Below are positions 17,065-24,838 of a stretch of 64,000 bases of DNA, piece by piece. The stretch is from an uncultured Bacteroides sp. (lineage in GTDB: Bacteria; Bacteroidota; Bacteroidia; Bacteroidales; Bacteroidaceae): positions 1 to 64,000 of the forward strand of contig CAUDXH010000008.1 in NCBI GenBank assembly GCA_958453305.1, written 5' to 3'. Each line of letters opens with the position of its first letter. Position 1 is the first letter of the stretch. The position numbers and the translations under genes are program-made. The notes under the pieces are model-generated. The model ran no database searches. It had not been told where the DNA came from and saw only the letters and a program-made list of their open reading frames with translations.

Positions 17065-18474
17065 ATGGAACTACTCTATCTGTTCATAGGAATTGCTGCC
17101 GGGACGCTCCTTGGATGGCTGGCAGCCGCACGCAAGACAAGCGAACTCCGTACCCGCATACAGTTGCAGGAAGGTCATGCCGCCGAAATGTTGCAGGCCG
17201 AACAGCGGCAGGCTGCCACAACCCTCGACCAGCAAAAACAGGAAACCCAGCTTGCACGCCGACAGGCCGAAGAAACCAACCGCCTGCTCATAGAGGCACG
17301 TCAGGAAACGGCTGCCCTCCAAAGCGAAAAGCAGGCATTGGAGGAAAAGTTGGAAAGCCAGAAGCAAGAAATAGCCGAAATCCGCAAGCAGTTTAATCTG
17401 GAATTTGAAAATATTGCCAACAAAATATTCCAGCAAAAAACAGAAAGCTTCAACAAACTGAGTGCGGAAAGTCTGAACGATCTGCTGAAACCGTTCGGTG
17501 AAAACCTGAAAGAATTCAAACAGCAAGTATCGGACGTATATGACAAGGAATCGAAACAACGCTTCTCACTGGAAGACCGCATCAAGGAACTGATGCAGCT
17601 CAATAAACAAATCAGCGACGATGCCAATAACCTGACCCGAGCCTTAAAGGGGGATTCAAAGATTCAAGGTAACTGGGGAGAAATGATTCTGGAATCAATT
17701 CTGGAGAACTCCGGATTACGCGAAGGGGAAGAATACTTCCGCCAAGAGTTTCTTACCGATGAAAATGGGGAAGTGATTCGTAATGAGCAAGGGAAACGCC
17801 TACAGCCGGATATTCTGGTGGTTTATCCCGACAACCGACAGGTCATCATCGACTCGAAAGTATCGCTGACGGCTTATGCCAATTATACGGCAGCTGATGA
17901 GAAGGCTGACCAGGAAGCCTTGCTGAAAGCTCATCTTGCTTCCATCAAGGCGCACATCGATGAACTGAGCCAAAAGGATTATTCAAAGTACAACATTTCA
18001 TCGCTCGACTTTGTGATGATGTTTATTCCCAACGAGCCTGCCTACGTTCTTGCGCTCCAAACCGACCCGAATCTGTGGAACTATGCCTATCAGAAAAAAG
18101 TGGTGCTGATGAGCCCGACCAATCTCATTGCCGCCCTGCGCTTGGCTCTCGACTTATGGAAGCGCGAGTATCAAGAGAAAAACATACAGGAAATCGTGAA
18201 GCGCGGTACGGCTCTTTATGAAAAGCTCGTCAGCTTTACCGATACATTCGAGAAAATAGGAGACACGCTCCGCAATGCCTCAACTGCTTACGAAAATGCA
18301 CTCGGACAACTTTCGGAAGGAAAAGGGAACGTCATCCGTCAGGCAGAAATGCTGAAAGGGCTGGGTATTACTCCCAAAAAGAAAATCTCCCCGCGCCTGT
18401 TAGACAAGAGCGAAGAACATGAAGCGGTAATGAATCAGGAAAGCAACAACAGCGATCTGCATAAAAAAGAGTAA
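17065..18474 (+). CDS. rmuC: DNA recombination protein RmuC
   Basis: A 469-residue protein with an N-terminal membrane segment (about 2-20), a long Gln/Glu-rich coiled coil (about 25-160) and the RmuC domain (about 170-420) of PD-(D/E)XK nuclease ancestry, with KGDSKIQGNWGEMILESIL and PDILVVYPDNRQVIIDSKVS. The D...DSK pattern is the expected nuclease core. RmuC limits inversions between short inverted repeats in E. coli. That is of some interest here, but a link to the inverted repeats in this window is speculation. The ATG at 17065 is chosen because the upstream TTG lies inside the -7 box. Confidence 0.92.
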   Translation: MELLYLFIGIAAGTLLGWLAAARKTSELRTRIQLQEGHAAEMLQAEQRQAATTLDQQKQETQLARRQAEETNRLLIEARQETAALQSEKQALEEKLESQKQEIAEIRKQFNLEFENIANKIFQQKTESFNKLSAESLNDLLKPFGENLKEFKQQVSDVYDKESKQRFSLEDRIKELMQLNKQISDDANNLTRALKGDSKIQGNWGEMILESILENSGLREGEEYFRQEFLTDENGEVIRNEQGKRLQPDILVVYPDNRQVIIDSKVSLTAYANYTAADEKADQEALLKAHLASIKAHIDELSQKDYSKYNISSLDFVMMFIPNEPAYVLALQTDPNLWNYAYQKKVVLMSPTNLIAALRLALDLWKREYQEKNIQEIVKRGTALYEKLVSFTDTFEKIGDTLRNASTAYENALGQLSEGKGNVIRQAEMLKGLGITPKKKISPRLLDKSEEHEAVMNQESNNSDLHKKE

Positions 18475-18662
18475 ACCACCAACTTTACTACTTCCCGTAT
18501 CTAACTGATATACAATAATAACAGGCAAGAAACAGAAAAAAAAGAATCGCACTTCTACATAGAGACAAAAACATCAAGGCGTTTCACCCAAAACATCAAG
18601 GCGTTTTAAAAATTCGCCTCGACGTTTCAAGTGAAACGCCTCGTTATTTTAGGGTCACTTTA
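18475..18662 (-). terminator. Nested hairpins with AAACATCAAGGCG repeats after hisS
   Basis: ACATCAAGGCGTTT occurs at 18570-18583 and again at 18593-18606. The two are mirrored by CGCCTCGACGTTT (18616-18628) and GTGAAACGCCT (18631-18641). Pairing is best read on the - strand, where the mismatches become G-U pairs, so this is probably the hisS terminator. The rest of the interval, 18475-18565, shows nothing. Confidence 0.65.
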
Positions 18663-20027
18663 TCAAGCCTTCACCGCAGCAACCAGTTCGTCGGGAGTAA
18701 CCAACGCCTGCTCACCGGTTGTCATATTCTTCAGCATCACCTTGCCTTCGTTCATCTCGTTTTCACCGACAATCGCTACAAACGGAATCGCCTTGGCATT
18801 GGCATAGCTCATCTGTTTCTTCATCTTCGCACTGTCCGGATAAATCTCGGCACGGATACCTGCCTCACGCACCTTGTGCAAAACAGGAAGTACGTATGCC
18901 GCTTCGGCTTCGCCGAAGTTGACGAACAGCAGCTGTGTTCCGTTTACGGCTTCTTTCGGATACAGATCGAGCTGATTCAGCACGTCATAGATACGGTCTG
19001 CACCGAACGAAATGCCTACACCCGACATACCATCCATGCCGAATACGCCGGTCAGGTTGTCATAACGTCCGCCACCGCTGATACTTCCAATCTGCACGTC
19101 GAGTGCCTTCACTTCGAAGATTGCTCCGGTATAATAGTTCAGTCCGCGCGCCAACGTCAAGTCGAGTTCCACTTCCGACTTCACGCCCAGCCCGGCTACG
19201 GTCTTCAGAATAAACTCACACTCTTCCACCCCTTTCAGTCCGGTTTCGCTTGCTGCCAGCACCTGCTTCAAGGTAGCCAGCTTTTCTCCGTTCGAACCGC
19301 TCAGCAAGATAATCGGCTGCAACTTATCAATCGCTTCCTGCGGAATACCTTTCGAAGCCAGTTCGGCATTCACGTTATCCAGACCGATTTTATCGAGTTT
19401 GTCGATAGCCACGGTAATATCCACAATCTTATCCGCCTCACCGATGATTTCAGCAATACCTGTCAGAATCTTGCGGTTGTTTACCTTGATAGATACACGG
19501 ATACCAAACTTTCCGAACACCGCATCAATCATCTGCACCAGTTCTACTTCATTCAGCAGCGAATTGCTTCCCACCACATCGGCATCGCACTGATAAAATT
19601 CGCGGTAACGTCCCTTCTGCGGACGGTCGGCACGCCATACGGGCTGAATCTGGAAACGCTTGAACGGGAAAGTAATCTCGTCGCGGTGCATCACCACATA
19701 GCGGGCAAAAGGTACGGTAAGGTCATAGCGCAGTCCCTTTTCACAGAATTTGCAAGCCAGTTTCGCTGCATTACGGCTCAGCAACTCTTCATCGGTCAGC
19801 CCCGAAAAGTAATCACCAGAGTTCTGAATCTTAAATAACAGCTTATCGCCTTCCTCTCCGTATTTACCCATCAGCGTAGAAAGTGTTTCCATCGAAGGAG
19901 TTTCAATCTGCTGGAATCCGTACAAATGGAATACTTCACGGATGGTATTGAATATATAATTACGCTTCGCCATCTCCACGGGCGAAAAGTCTCTCGTTCC
20001 CTTAGGTATGCAAGGTTTTGTAGCCAT
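18663..20027 (-). CDS. hisS: Histidine--tRNA ligase
   Basis: A 454-residue class II aminoacyl-tRNA synthetase that charges tRNA-His. Visible are the N-terminal KGTRDFSPVEMAKRNYIF, motif 2 region RYDLTVPFARYV and FQIQPVWRADRPQKGRYREF (about 105-145), the histidine-specific LARGLNYYTGAIFEV (about 290-304) and SGGGRYDNLTGVFG, and the C-terminal anticodon-binding domain (about 355-450). The length fits the Bacteroidetes form. The promoter lies at 20054. Confidence 0.98.
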   Translation of the reverse strand: MATKPCIPKGTRDFSPVEMAKRNYIFNTIREVFHLYGFQQIETPSMETLSTLMGKYGEEGDKLLFKIQNSGDYFSGLTDEELLSRNAAKLACKFCEKGLRYDLTVPFARYVVMHRDEITFPFKRFQIQPVWRADRPQKGRYREFYQCDADVVGSNSLLNEVELVQMIDAVFGKFGIRVSIKVNNRKILTGIAEIIGEADKIVDITVAIDKLDKIGLDNVNAELASKGIPQEAIDKLQPIILLSGSNGEKLATLKQVLAASETGLKGVEECEFILKTVAGLGVKSEVELDLTLARGLNYYTGAIFEVKALDVQIGSISGGGRYDNLTGVFGMDGMSGVGISFGADRIYDVLNQLDLYPKEAVNGTQLLFVNFGEAEAAYVLPVLHKVREAGIRAEIYPDSAKMKKQMSYANAKAIPFVAIVGENEMNEGKVMLKNMTTGEQALVTPDELVAAVKA

Positions 20028-20053
20028 AATAGTTTAATCTTTAAATTTTTCGA

Positions 20054-20084
20054 CAAAGATACGGAAAACTTGGAATTAGACAGA
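20054..20084 (-). promoter_or_regulatory. Promoter of hisS
   Basis: On the - strand TATCTTTG (20061-20054) is the -7 box. TCTG (20084-20081), 19 bases upstream, fits the -33 element at three of four positions and falls inside the inverted-repeat element at 20077. Confidence 0.65.
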
Positions 20085-20141
20085 AGAACAAAAGAACTAC
20101 TTTTCATGAAAGAAAGATTGGAAACTTGTTCTTCTGTCTAA
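20077..20141. repeat. 65-bp element with 16-bp inverted ends
   Basis: TTAGACAGAAGAACAA (20077-20092) and TTGTTCTTCTGTCTAA (20126-20141) are perfect inverted repeats 33 bases apart. The arm shares GACAGAAG.ACAAAAG with the element at 16777-16860. It lies between the zinc peptidase gene and hisS. Confidence 0.7.
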
Positions 20142-20164
20142 ATAAAGAGTACACCCCCGAGGTA

Positions 20165-20842
20165 TCACTCCCGGCGGTTCATATAAATCATAATGTAATA
20201 AATCAGTGTAGCCAGTGAACTTAAAGCTGCCACCACATACGTATAAGCAGCCGACTTCAGGGCATCGGCAGCCTGCTTATGATTGAACGCATTCGTAATA
20301 CCCGCTCCGCTCAACCATACCAGTGCACGGCGGCTCGCATCGATTTCTACCGGCAGCGTAATGAAACTGAACAGCGTAGTCATGGCAAACAGACAGATTC
20401 CGATAAACAGCAGTTGCGGAAACGAGTGTACCATAAAAATACCAGCCAACAGAATCCATGACACGGTAGATGAAGCAAACTGCACTACCGGAACCAGTGC
20501 CGAACGCATCTGAAGCGGAGCGTATGCACGTGCATGCTGCACGGCGTGTCCGCACTCATGCGCCGCTACGGCTGCTGCGGCTACACTACAAGTGTCATAC
20601 ACTTCTTCACTTAAATTTACGGTTTTATTAGCCGGATTATAATGGTCGGTCAGCATACCCGGCGTACTGGTTACGCGTACATCATAAATTCCGTTGTCAC
20701 GAAGCATCTTTTCCGCCACCTCACGCCCGGTCATCCCGTTAGTCAACGGCAGTTGCGAATACTTCTCAAACTTACTCTTCAAACTGGCTTGCACCATATA
20801 ACTGATAATGGCAATGCCAATAAATACAATCCAAATAAACAT
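20165..20842 (-). CDS. Membrane zinc metallopeptidase, YugP family
   Basis: A 225-residue membrane protein with a first membrane segment at residues 3-16, the zinc motif HECGHAVQH at about 113-121, and further hydrophobic segments at about 140-180 and 200-220. The stretch GREVAEKMLRDNGIYDV and DHYNPANKTVNLSEEVY before the motif is the hallmark of the YugP-like zinc-dependent neutral protease family (Zn_peptidase_2). The substrates are not known. It is divergent from topB. Confidence 0.88.
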   Translation of the reverse strand: MFIWIVFIGIAIISYMVQASLKSKFEKYSQLPLTNGMTGREVAEKMLRDNGIYDVRVTSTPGMLTDHYNPANKTVNLSEEVYDTCSVAAAAVAAHECGHAVQHARAYAPLQMRSALVPVVQFASSTVSWILLAGIFMVHSFPQLLFIGICLFAMTTLFSFITLPVEIDASRRALVWLSGAGITNAFNHKQAADALKSAAYTYVVAALSSLATLIYYIMIYMNRRE

Positions 20843-21089
20843 AATTTTTCCTTTTTATGAAACCGGTACAAATTCTTTGCCAAAATACACAGTCTTGCCG
20901 AAACCGACAAAAATGTCAGTCCGTTTTTAAGATAATCTGATGATTCATTCCACAAATTTAACTACAAATTTTAAAATAAGCCCTACATATGCAATACAAA
21001 TCAACCAATTACGGTCAGCTACAGACATATTGACAAATGATTCCTGATGAATTTATGCTTTCCAGTAAAGAAATCACCGCAAAAAACGC
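20843..21089. other. Non-coding region between the zinc peptidase and topB
   Basis: About 250 AT-rich bases separating divergent genes. Apart from the topB -7 box at its end I see no clear structure. The promoter of the zinc peptidase was not identified. Confidence 0.35.
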
Positions 21090-21097
21090 TACCTTTG
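21090..21097 (+). promoter_or_regulatory. Promoter -7 box of topB
   Basis: TACCTTTG fits the consensus and lies 27 bases before the ATG at 21125. It sits inside the extended frame that begins at 21047, which is therefore not the start. Confidence 0.65.
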
Positions 21098-21124
21098 CTG
21101 AAAACAAGAGCTCTACTTTTTACT

Positions 21125-23284
21125 ATGATAGTCTGCATCGCCGAAAAGCCCAGTGTGGCACGTGACATCGCCGAAGTTCTCGGCGCCAAAAACAAGAAAG
21201 AAGGATATATTGAAGGAAACGGGTACCAAGTAACCTGGACCTTCGGGCATCTCTGTACCCTGAAGGAACCTCATGAATATACTCCTTCGTGGAAATCATG
21301 GTCATTGGGAAGTCTGCCAATGATTCCGCCACGCTTCGGAATCAAGCTCATCAATGACGGAGGGATTGAAAAACAATTCCACATCATTGAGGGACTGATG
21401 CAACAGGCCGACATGATTATCAACTGCGGTGATGCCGGACAGGAGGGTGAACTTATCCAACGATGGGTCATGCAGAAAGCCGGAGCCAAATGCCCGGTCA
21501 AACGTCTCTGGATCTCGTCGCTCACGGAAGAAGCCATCCGCGAAGGATTCGCCAATCTGAAAGATCAGTCTGAATTTCAACCGCTTTACGAAGCCGGGCT
21601 GAGCCGGGCTATCGGCGACTGGACTTTAGGTATGAATGCAACACGCCTTTACACACTAAAGTACGGACAAAACAGACAGGTACTCTCTATCGGACGGGTA
21701 CAAACTCCTACACTCGCCCTCATAGTAAAGCGTCAGCAGGAAATAGAAAATTTCGTCCCTAAACAATACTGGGAGCTGAAAACAGTATATCGTGACACTC
21801 TCTTCAGTGCCATCGTACGAAAAAGCGATGAGGAACTGGCTGAAGAAGCAGAAAAGGAAAAAGAGAATCCCACAGCACGGAAGAAAACAGCTGCAAAAGA
21901 AGATGTAAACCGGGGTATCCCCCCTATCACGGATGAGGCAACCGGTCTTCAACTTCTGGAACGCATCAAAAACCAACCTTTCTTTATTACTGACATCACA
22001 CTGAAGAAAGGGACAGAAGCTCCTCCGCGCCTGTTCGACTTAACTTCACTGCAAGTGGAATGTAACCGGAAATTCAGTTACTCGGCGGATATGACTTTAC
22101 AGCTTATCCAATCGCTTTATGAGAAGAAGGTGGCTACTTATCCGCGTGTGGATACTACGTTCTTAAGCGATGATATTTATCCTAAATGCCCTAAGATTCT
22201 GGAAGGATTACGCGATTATGCCACCTATACAGAACCGCTTGCAGGAAAACCGCTTCCTAAATCCAAGAAGGTATTCGACAACAGCAAGGTTACCGACCAC
22301 CATGCCATTATTCCTACCGGTGTAAATCCGCAAGGACTGACGGATATGGAAAAGCGGGTATTCGACCTCATTGCCCGCAGGTTTATTGCGGTATTTTATC
22401 CCGACTGCCGGTTTTCAACAACCACCGTAACCGGACAGGCAGAAGATATAGAATTTAAGGCTACCGGCAAGCAGATTCTTGATCCGGGATGGAGAGTTAT
22501 CTTCTTAAAAGAGCCTCAGCCGGAAGAAAATAAAGAAGGAGAGGAAGAAAAAGCCCTGCCTTTATTTACCAAAGGAGAAAATGGCCCTCATTTGCCGCAA
22601 CTGAATGAAAAATGGACGCAACCTCCACGCCCCTATACGGAGGCTACCTTGCTACGGGCAATGGAAACAGCCGGAAAACTGGTGGATAATGATGAACTGC
22701 GAGATGCTTTGAAGGAAAACGGAATCGGACGTCCTTCTACGCGCGCAGCCATCATTGAAACGCTTTTTAAAAGACACTATATCCGTAAAGAAAGAAAAAA
22801 CCTGATTGCTACTCCCACAGGAGTGGAACTGATTGGTCTCATCCGAGAGGAGTTGCTGAAATCGGCTGAACTGACCGGAATATGGGAAAAAAAACTGCGC
22901 GAAATAGAACGGAAAAGCTATGACGCAGCTACATTCCTCAATGAACTGAAGCAAATGGTTTCCGACATTGTTTACACGGTATTGCGCGATAACAGTAACC
23001 GACGCGTAACCGTAACAGAGGAAGCCCCCACTCCTGCCGACCGGAAAACAATCACACGGAAAAAAGAGAGCAAGCAACCCTCAACTTCTGCAGATGCTCC
23101 ATCAAAACCCAAAACTCCCCGCAAGCGGAAAGTGGTTAATGCACCGTCTCATCCACTTCCGGAAGGGGATGCCATGTTAGGTCATGCTTGTCCTCTTTGC
23201 GGAAAGGGAATTATTATTAAAGGAAAAACAGCCTATGGATGTTCGGAATGGAAAAACGGATGTACGTTCCGAAAGGCTTTCTAG
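21125..23284 (+). CDS. topB: DNA topoisomerase III
   Basis: A 719-residue type IA topoisomerase. The TOPRIM domain starts at MIVCIAEKPSVARDIAEVLG and includes NCGDAGQEGEL (about 100). The active-site tyrosine is Y339 in VATYPRVDTTFLSDD. ENGIGRPSTRA (about 545) is another family mark. A Lys/Pro-rich linker leads to a C-terminal zinc-finger-like tail (CPLCGKGIIIKGKTAYGC, about 690-716). Such TopB proteins occur both as core genes and on conjugative elements. Here the housekeeping neighbours favour a core gene. An intrinsic terminator follows. Confidence 0.93.
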   Translation: MIVCIAEKPSVARDIAEVLGAKNKKEGYIEGNGYQVTWTFGHLCTLKEPHEYTPSWKSWSLGSLPMIPPRFGIKLINDGGIEKQFHIIEGLMQQADMIINCGDAGQEGELIQRWVMQKAGAKCPVKRLWISSLTEEAIREGFANLKDQSEFQPLYEAGLSRAIGDWTLGMNATRLYTLKYGQNRQVLSIGRVQTPTLALIVKRQQEIENFVPKQYWELKTVYRDTLFSAIVRKSDEELAEEAEKEKENPTARKKTAAKEDVNRGIPPITDEATGLQLLERIKNQPFFITDITLKKGTEAPPRLFDLTSLQVECNRKFSYSADMTLQLIQSLYEKKVATYPRVDTTFLSDDIYPKCPKILEGLRDYATYTEPLAGKPLPKSKKVFDNSKVTDHHAIIPTGVNPQGLTDMEKRVFDLIARRFIAVFYPDCRFSTTTVTGQAEDIEFKATGKQILDPGWRVIFLKEPQPEENKEGEEEKALPLFTKGENGPHLPQLNEKWTQPPRPYTEATLLRAMETAGKLVDNDELRDALKENGIGRPSTRAAIIETLFKRHYIRKERKNLIATPTGVELIGLIREELLKSAELTGIWEKKLREIERKSYDAATFLNELKQMVSDIVYTVLRDNSNRRVTVTEEAPTPADRKTITRKKESKQPSTSADAPSKPKTPRKRKVVNAPSHPLPEGDAMLGHACPLCGKGIIIKGKTAYGCSEWKNGCTFRKAF

Positions 23285-23289
23285 CTCAT

Positions 23290-23340
23290 AAAGAAGCGTT
23301 AAGAGAGAGATATAAAGCATGCCTCTTAACGCTTCTTTTC
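23290..23340 (+). terminator. Intrinsic terminator of topB
   Basis: AAAGAAGCGTTAAGAG (23290-23305) pairs perfectly with CTCTTAACGCTTCTTT (23323-23338), followed by TTC and more T. Confidence 0.85.
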
Positions 23341-23450
23341 TTTATACAAATAACGACAGTGGTTTTCATCCAAACAATATAAAAGCGCAGGCTTTGCTTA
23401 TTTTTCTATCATAATGACGGTTTTCCCATCTTTACTTCTAAATAATTGTT

Positions 23451-23458
23451 TATCTTTG
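23451..23458 (+). promoter_or_regulatory. Promoter -7 box of the BNR_4 gene
   Basis: TATCTTTG fits TAnnTTTG and lies 23 bases before the ATG at 23482. The longer frame starting at 23446 overlaps the box. Confidence 0.6.
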
Positions 23459-23481
23459 AAAACAAAAAACATCAATTAATC

Positions 23482-24774
23482 ATGAAAAGCATCATCATTC
23501 TTATTGCAGTTTCTATATGGGGAATGCAGCTTAACGCACAACACTTAGTAGAGGTAGGGAAAGGATACAGCCGTACTTCGGTAAACACAACCATCTTCCG
23601 AAACAGTTCCTTAGTAACAGATGGAGTATTCCAATATATTTCTTATTATGACGCAGAAGGCTATCTCACATTAGGGAAAAGAAAACTGACCGACTCACAA
23701 TGGACTCTACACCGCACACAATACAAGGGAAAAGTTACTGATGCACATAATGTCATCAGTTTGGGAATAGACGGAAAAGGGTATCTGCACGTCGCCTTTG
23801 ACCACCATGGGAATCAATTAAACTACTGTAAAAGTACAGCTCCGGGAGCCTTATCCTTAGGTGAAAAAACAGCTATGACTGGAAAAGAGGAAGACGATGT
23901 AACCTATCCGGAATTTTACCAACTTGCCGAAGGTAATCTTTTATTTGCCTACCGGAGCGGAGCATCCGGAAAAGGAAATCTCATCATGAACCGCTATGAC
24001 GTGAATACAGGCACATGGGAACGAATCCATGACGTACTGATTGACGGAGAAGGTAAACGAAACGCCTACTGGCAACTGTATGTCAACGAAGCCGGAGTGA
24101 TTCATTTATCATGGGTATGGCGTGAAACATGGATGGTAGAAACTAACCATGACCTTTGCTATGCACGTTCAACTGATAACGGAAAAACGTGGCAAAAAAG
24201 CGATGGAACTCTTTATACGTTACCTATCAATCAGCAAAATGCAGAATATGCTTGCCGAATTCCTCAAAACAGTGAATTAATCAACCAAACTTCCATGACT
24301 GCCGACAGCTCAGGAAATCCATATATTGCAACTTATTGGCGTGAGCAGACTGACAGTGTCCCTCAGTATAGATTGGTATGGCACGACGGAAAACAATGGC
24401 ATACCCGACAAATCTCCAACCGGACTCAGCCATTCACATTAAAAGGTGGAGGCACGAAAATGATTCCAATCTCCCGCCCGCGCATCATTGCTGATCAAGG
24501 TAAAGCTTGGGTATTTTTCCGCGATACAGAACGGGGAAGTAAAATTTCAATGGCTTATACCGACAACTTAAACAATGGAAACTGGAATATAAAAGATATT
24601 ACCGATTTTTCTGTCGGAGCCTGGGAACCTTCCTTTGATCTGACGCTATGGGAACAACAACGAAGCATACATTTGTTTGTGCAAACCACCTATCAAGGCG
24701 ATGGAGAGCAGACCGTATCGGCTCAGCCTACTCCGGTTTACGTTCTTGAAGTACATCCTGATATAACCCATTAA
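23482..24774 (+). CDS. Secreted BNR_4-type beta-propeller protein
   Basis: A 430-residue protein with a signal peptide (residues 1-19, ending LNAQ). The body is rich in beta-propeller blades, with Asp-box-like SxDNGKTWQ at about 230 and the motifs DAHNVISLGIDGKGYLHVAF and DHHGNQLNY (about 84-112). This is the layout of Pfam BNR_4, a domain also found in ulvan-lyase-type polysaccharide lyases, where conserved histidines of equivalent HN and H motifs act in catalysis. A polysaccharide-active role is therefore possible but not shown. It is a lone gene between topB and the convergent tamL. Confidence 0.7.
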   Translation: MKSIIILIAVSIWGMQLNAQHLVEVGKGYSRTSVNTTIFRNSSLVTDGVFQYISYYDAEGYLTLGKRKLTDSQWTLHRTQYKGKVTDAHNVISLGIDGKGYLHVAFDHHGNQLNYCKSTAPGALSLGEKTAMTGKEEDDVTYPEFYQLAEGNLLFAYRSGASGKGNLIMNRYDVNTGTWERIHDVLIDGEGKRNAYWQLYVNEAGVIHLSWVWRETWMVETNHDLCYARSTDNGKTWQKSDGTLYTLPINQQNAEYACRIPQNSELINQTSMTADSSGNPYIATYWREQTDSVPQYRLVWHDGKQWHTRQISNRTQPFTLKGGGTKMIPISRPRIIADQGKAWVFFRDTERGSKISMAYTDNLNNGNWNIKDITDFSVGAWEPSFDLTLWEQQRSIHLFVQTTYQGDGEQTVSAQPTPVYVLEVHPDITH

Positions 24775-24800
24775 CTTATTCCTGTTTCATCAGGACAGCC

Positions 24801-24838
24801 CGCCATTGGTCATCCTTTAGAAAGGATAACCAATGGCG
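24801..24838. terminator. Hairpin between convergent BNR_4 and tamL genes
   Basis: CGCCATTGGT (24801-24810) pairs with ACCAATGGCG (24829-24838), and the inner ATCCTT/AAGGAT continues the stem. It overlaps the last codons of tamL and can serve both strands. Confidence 0.65.

Noticed and set aside
18876..19838. 320-codon + strand open frame inside hisS
   Set aside because: It lies fully antisense to a perfectly conserved hisS and has no family resemblance, so it is a shadow of the real gene.
21125..23284. topB as a sign of an integrated conjugative element
   Set aside because: There are no tra, mob, integrase or att-like sequences nearby, and the neighbours are housekeeping genes.
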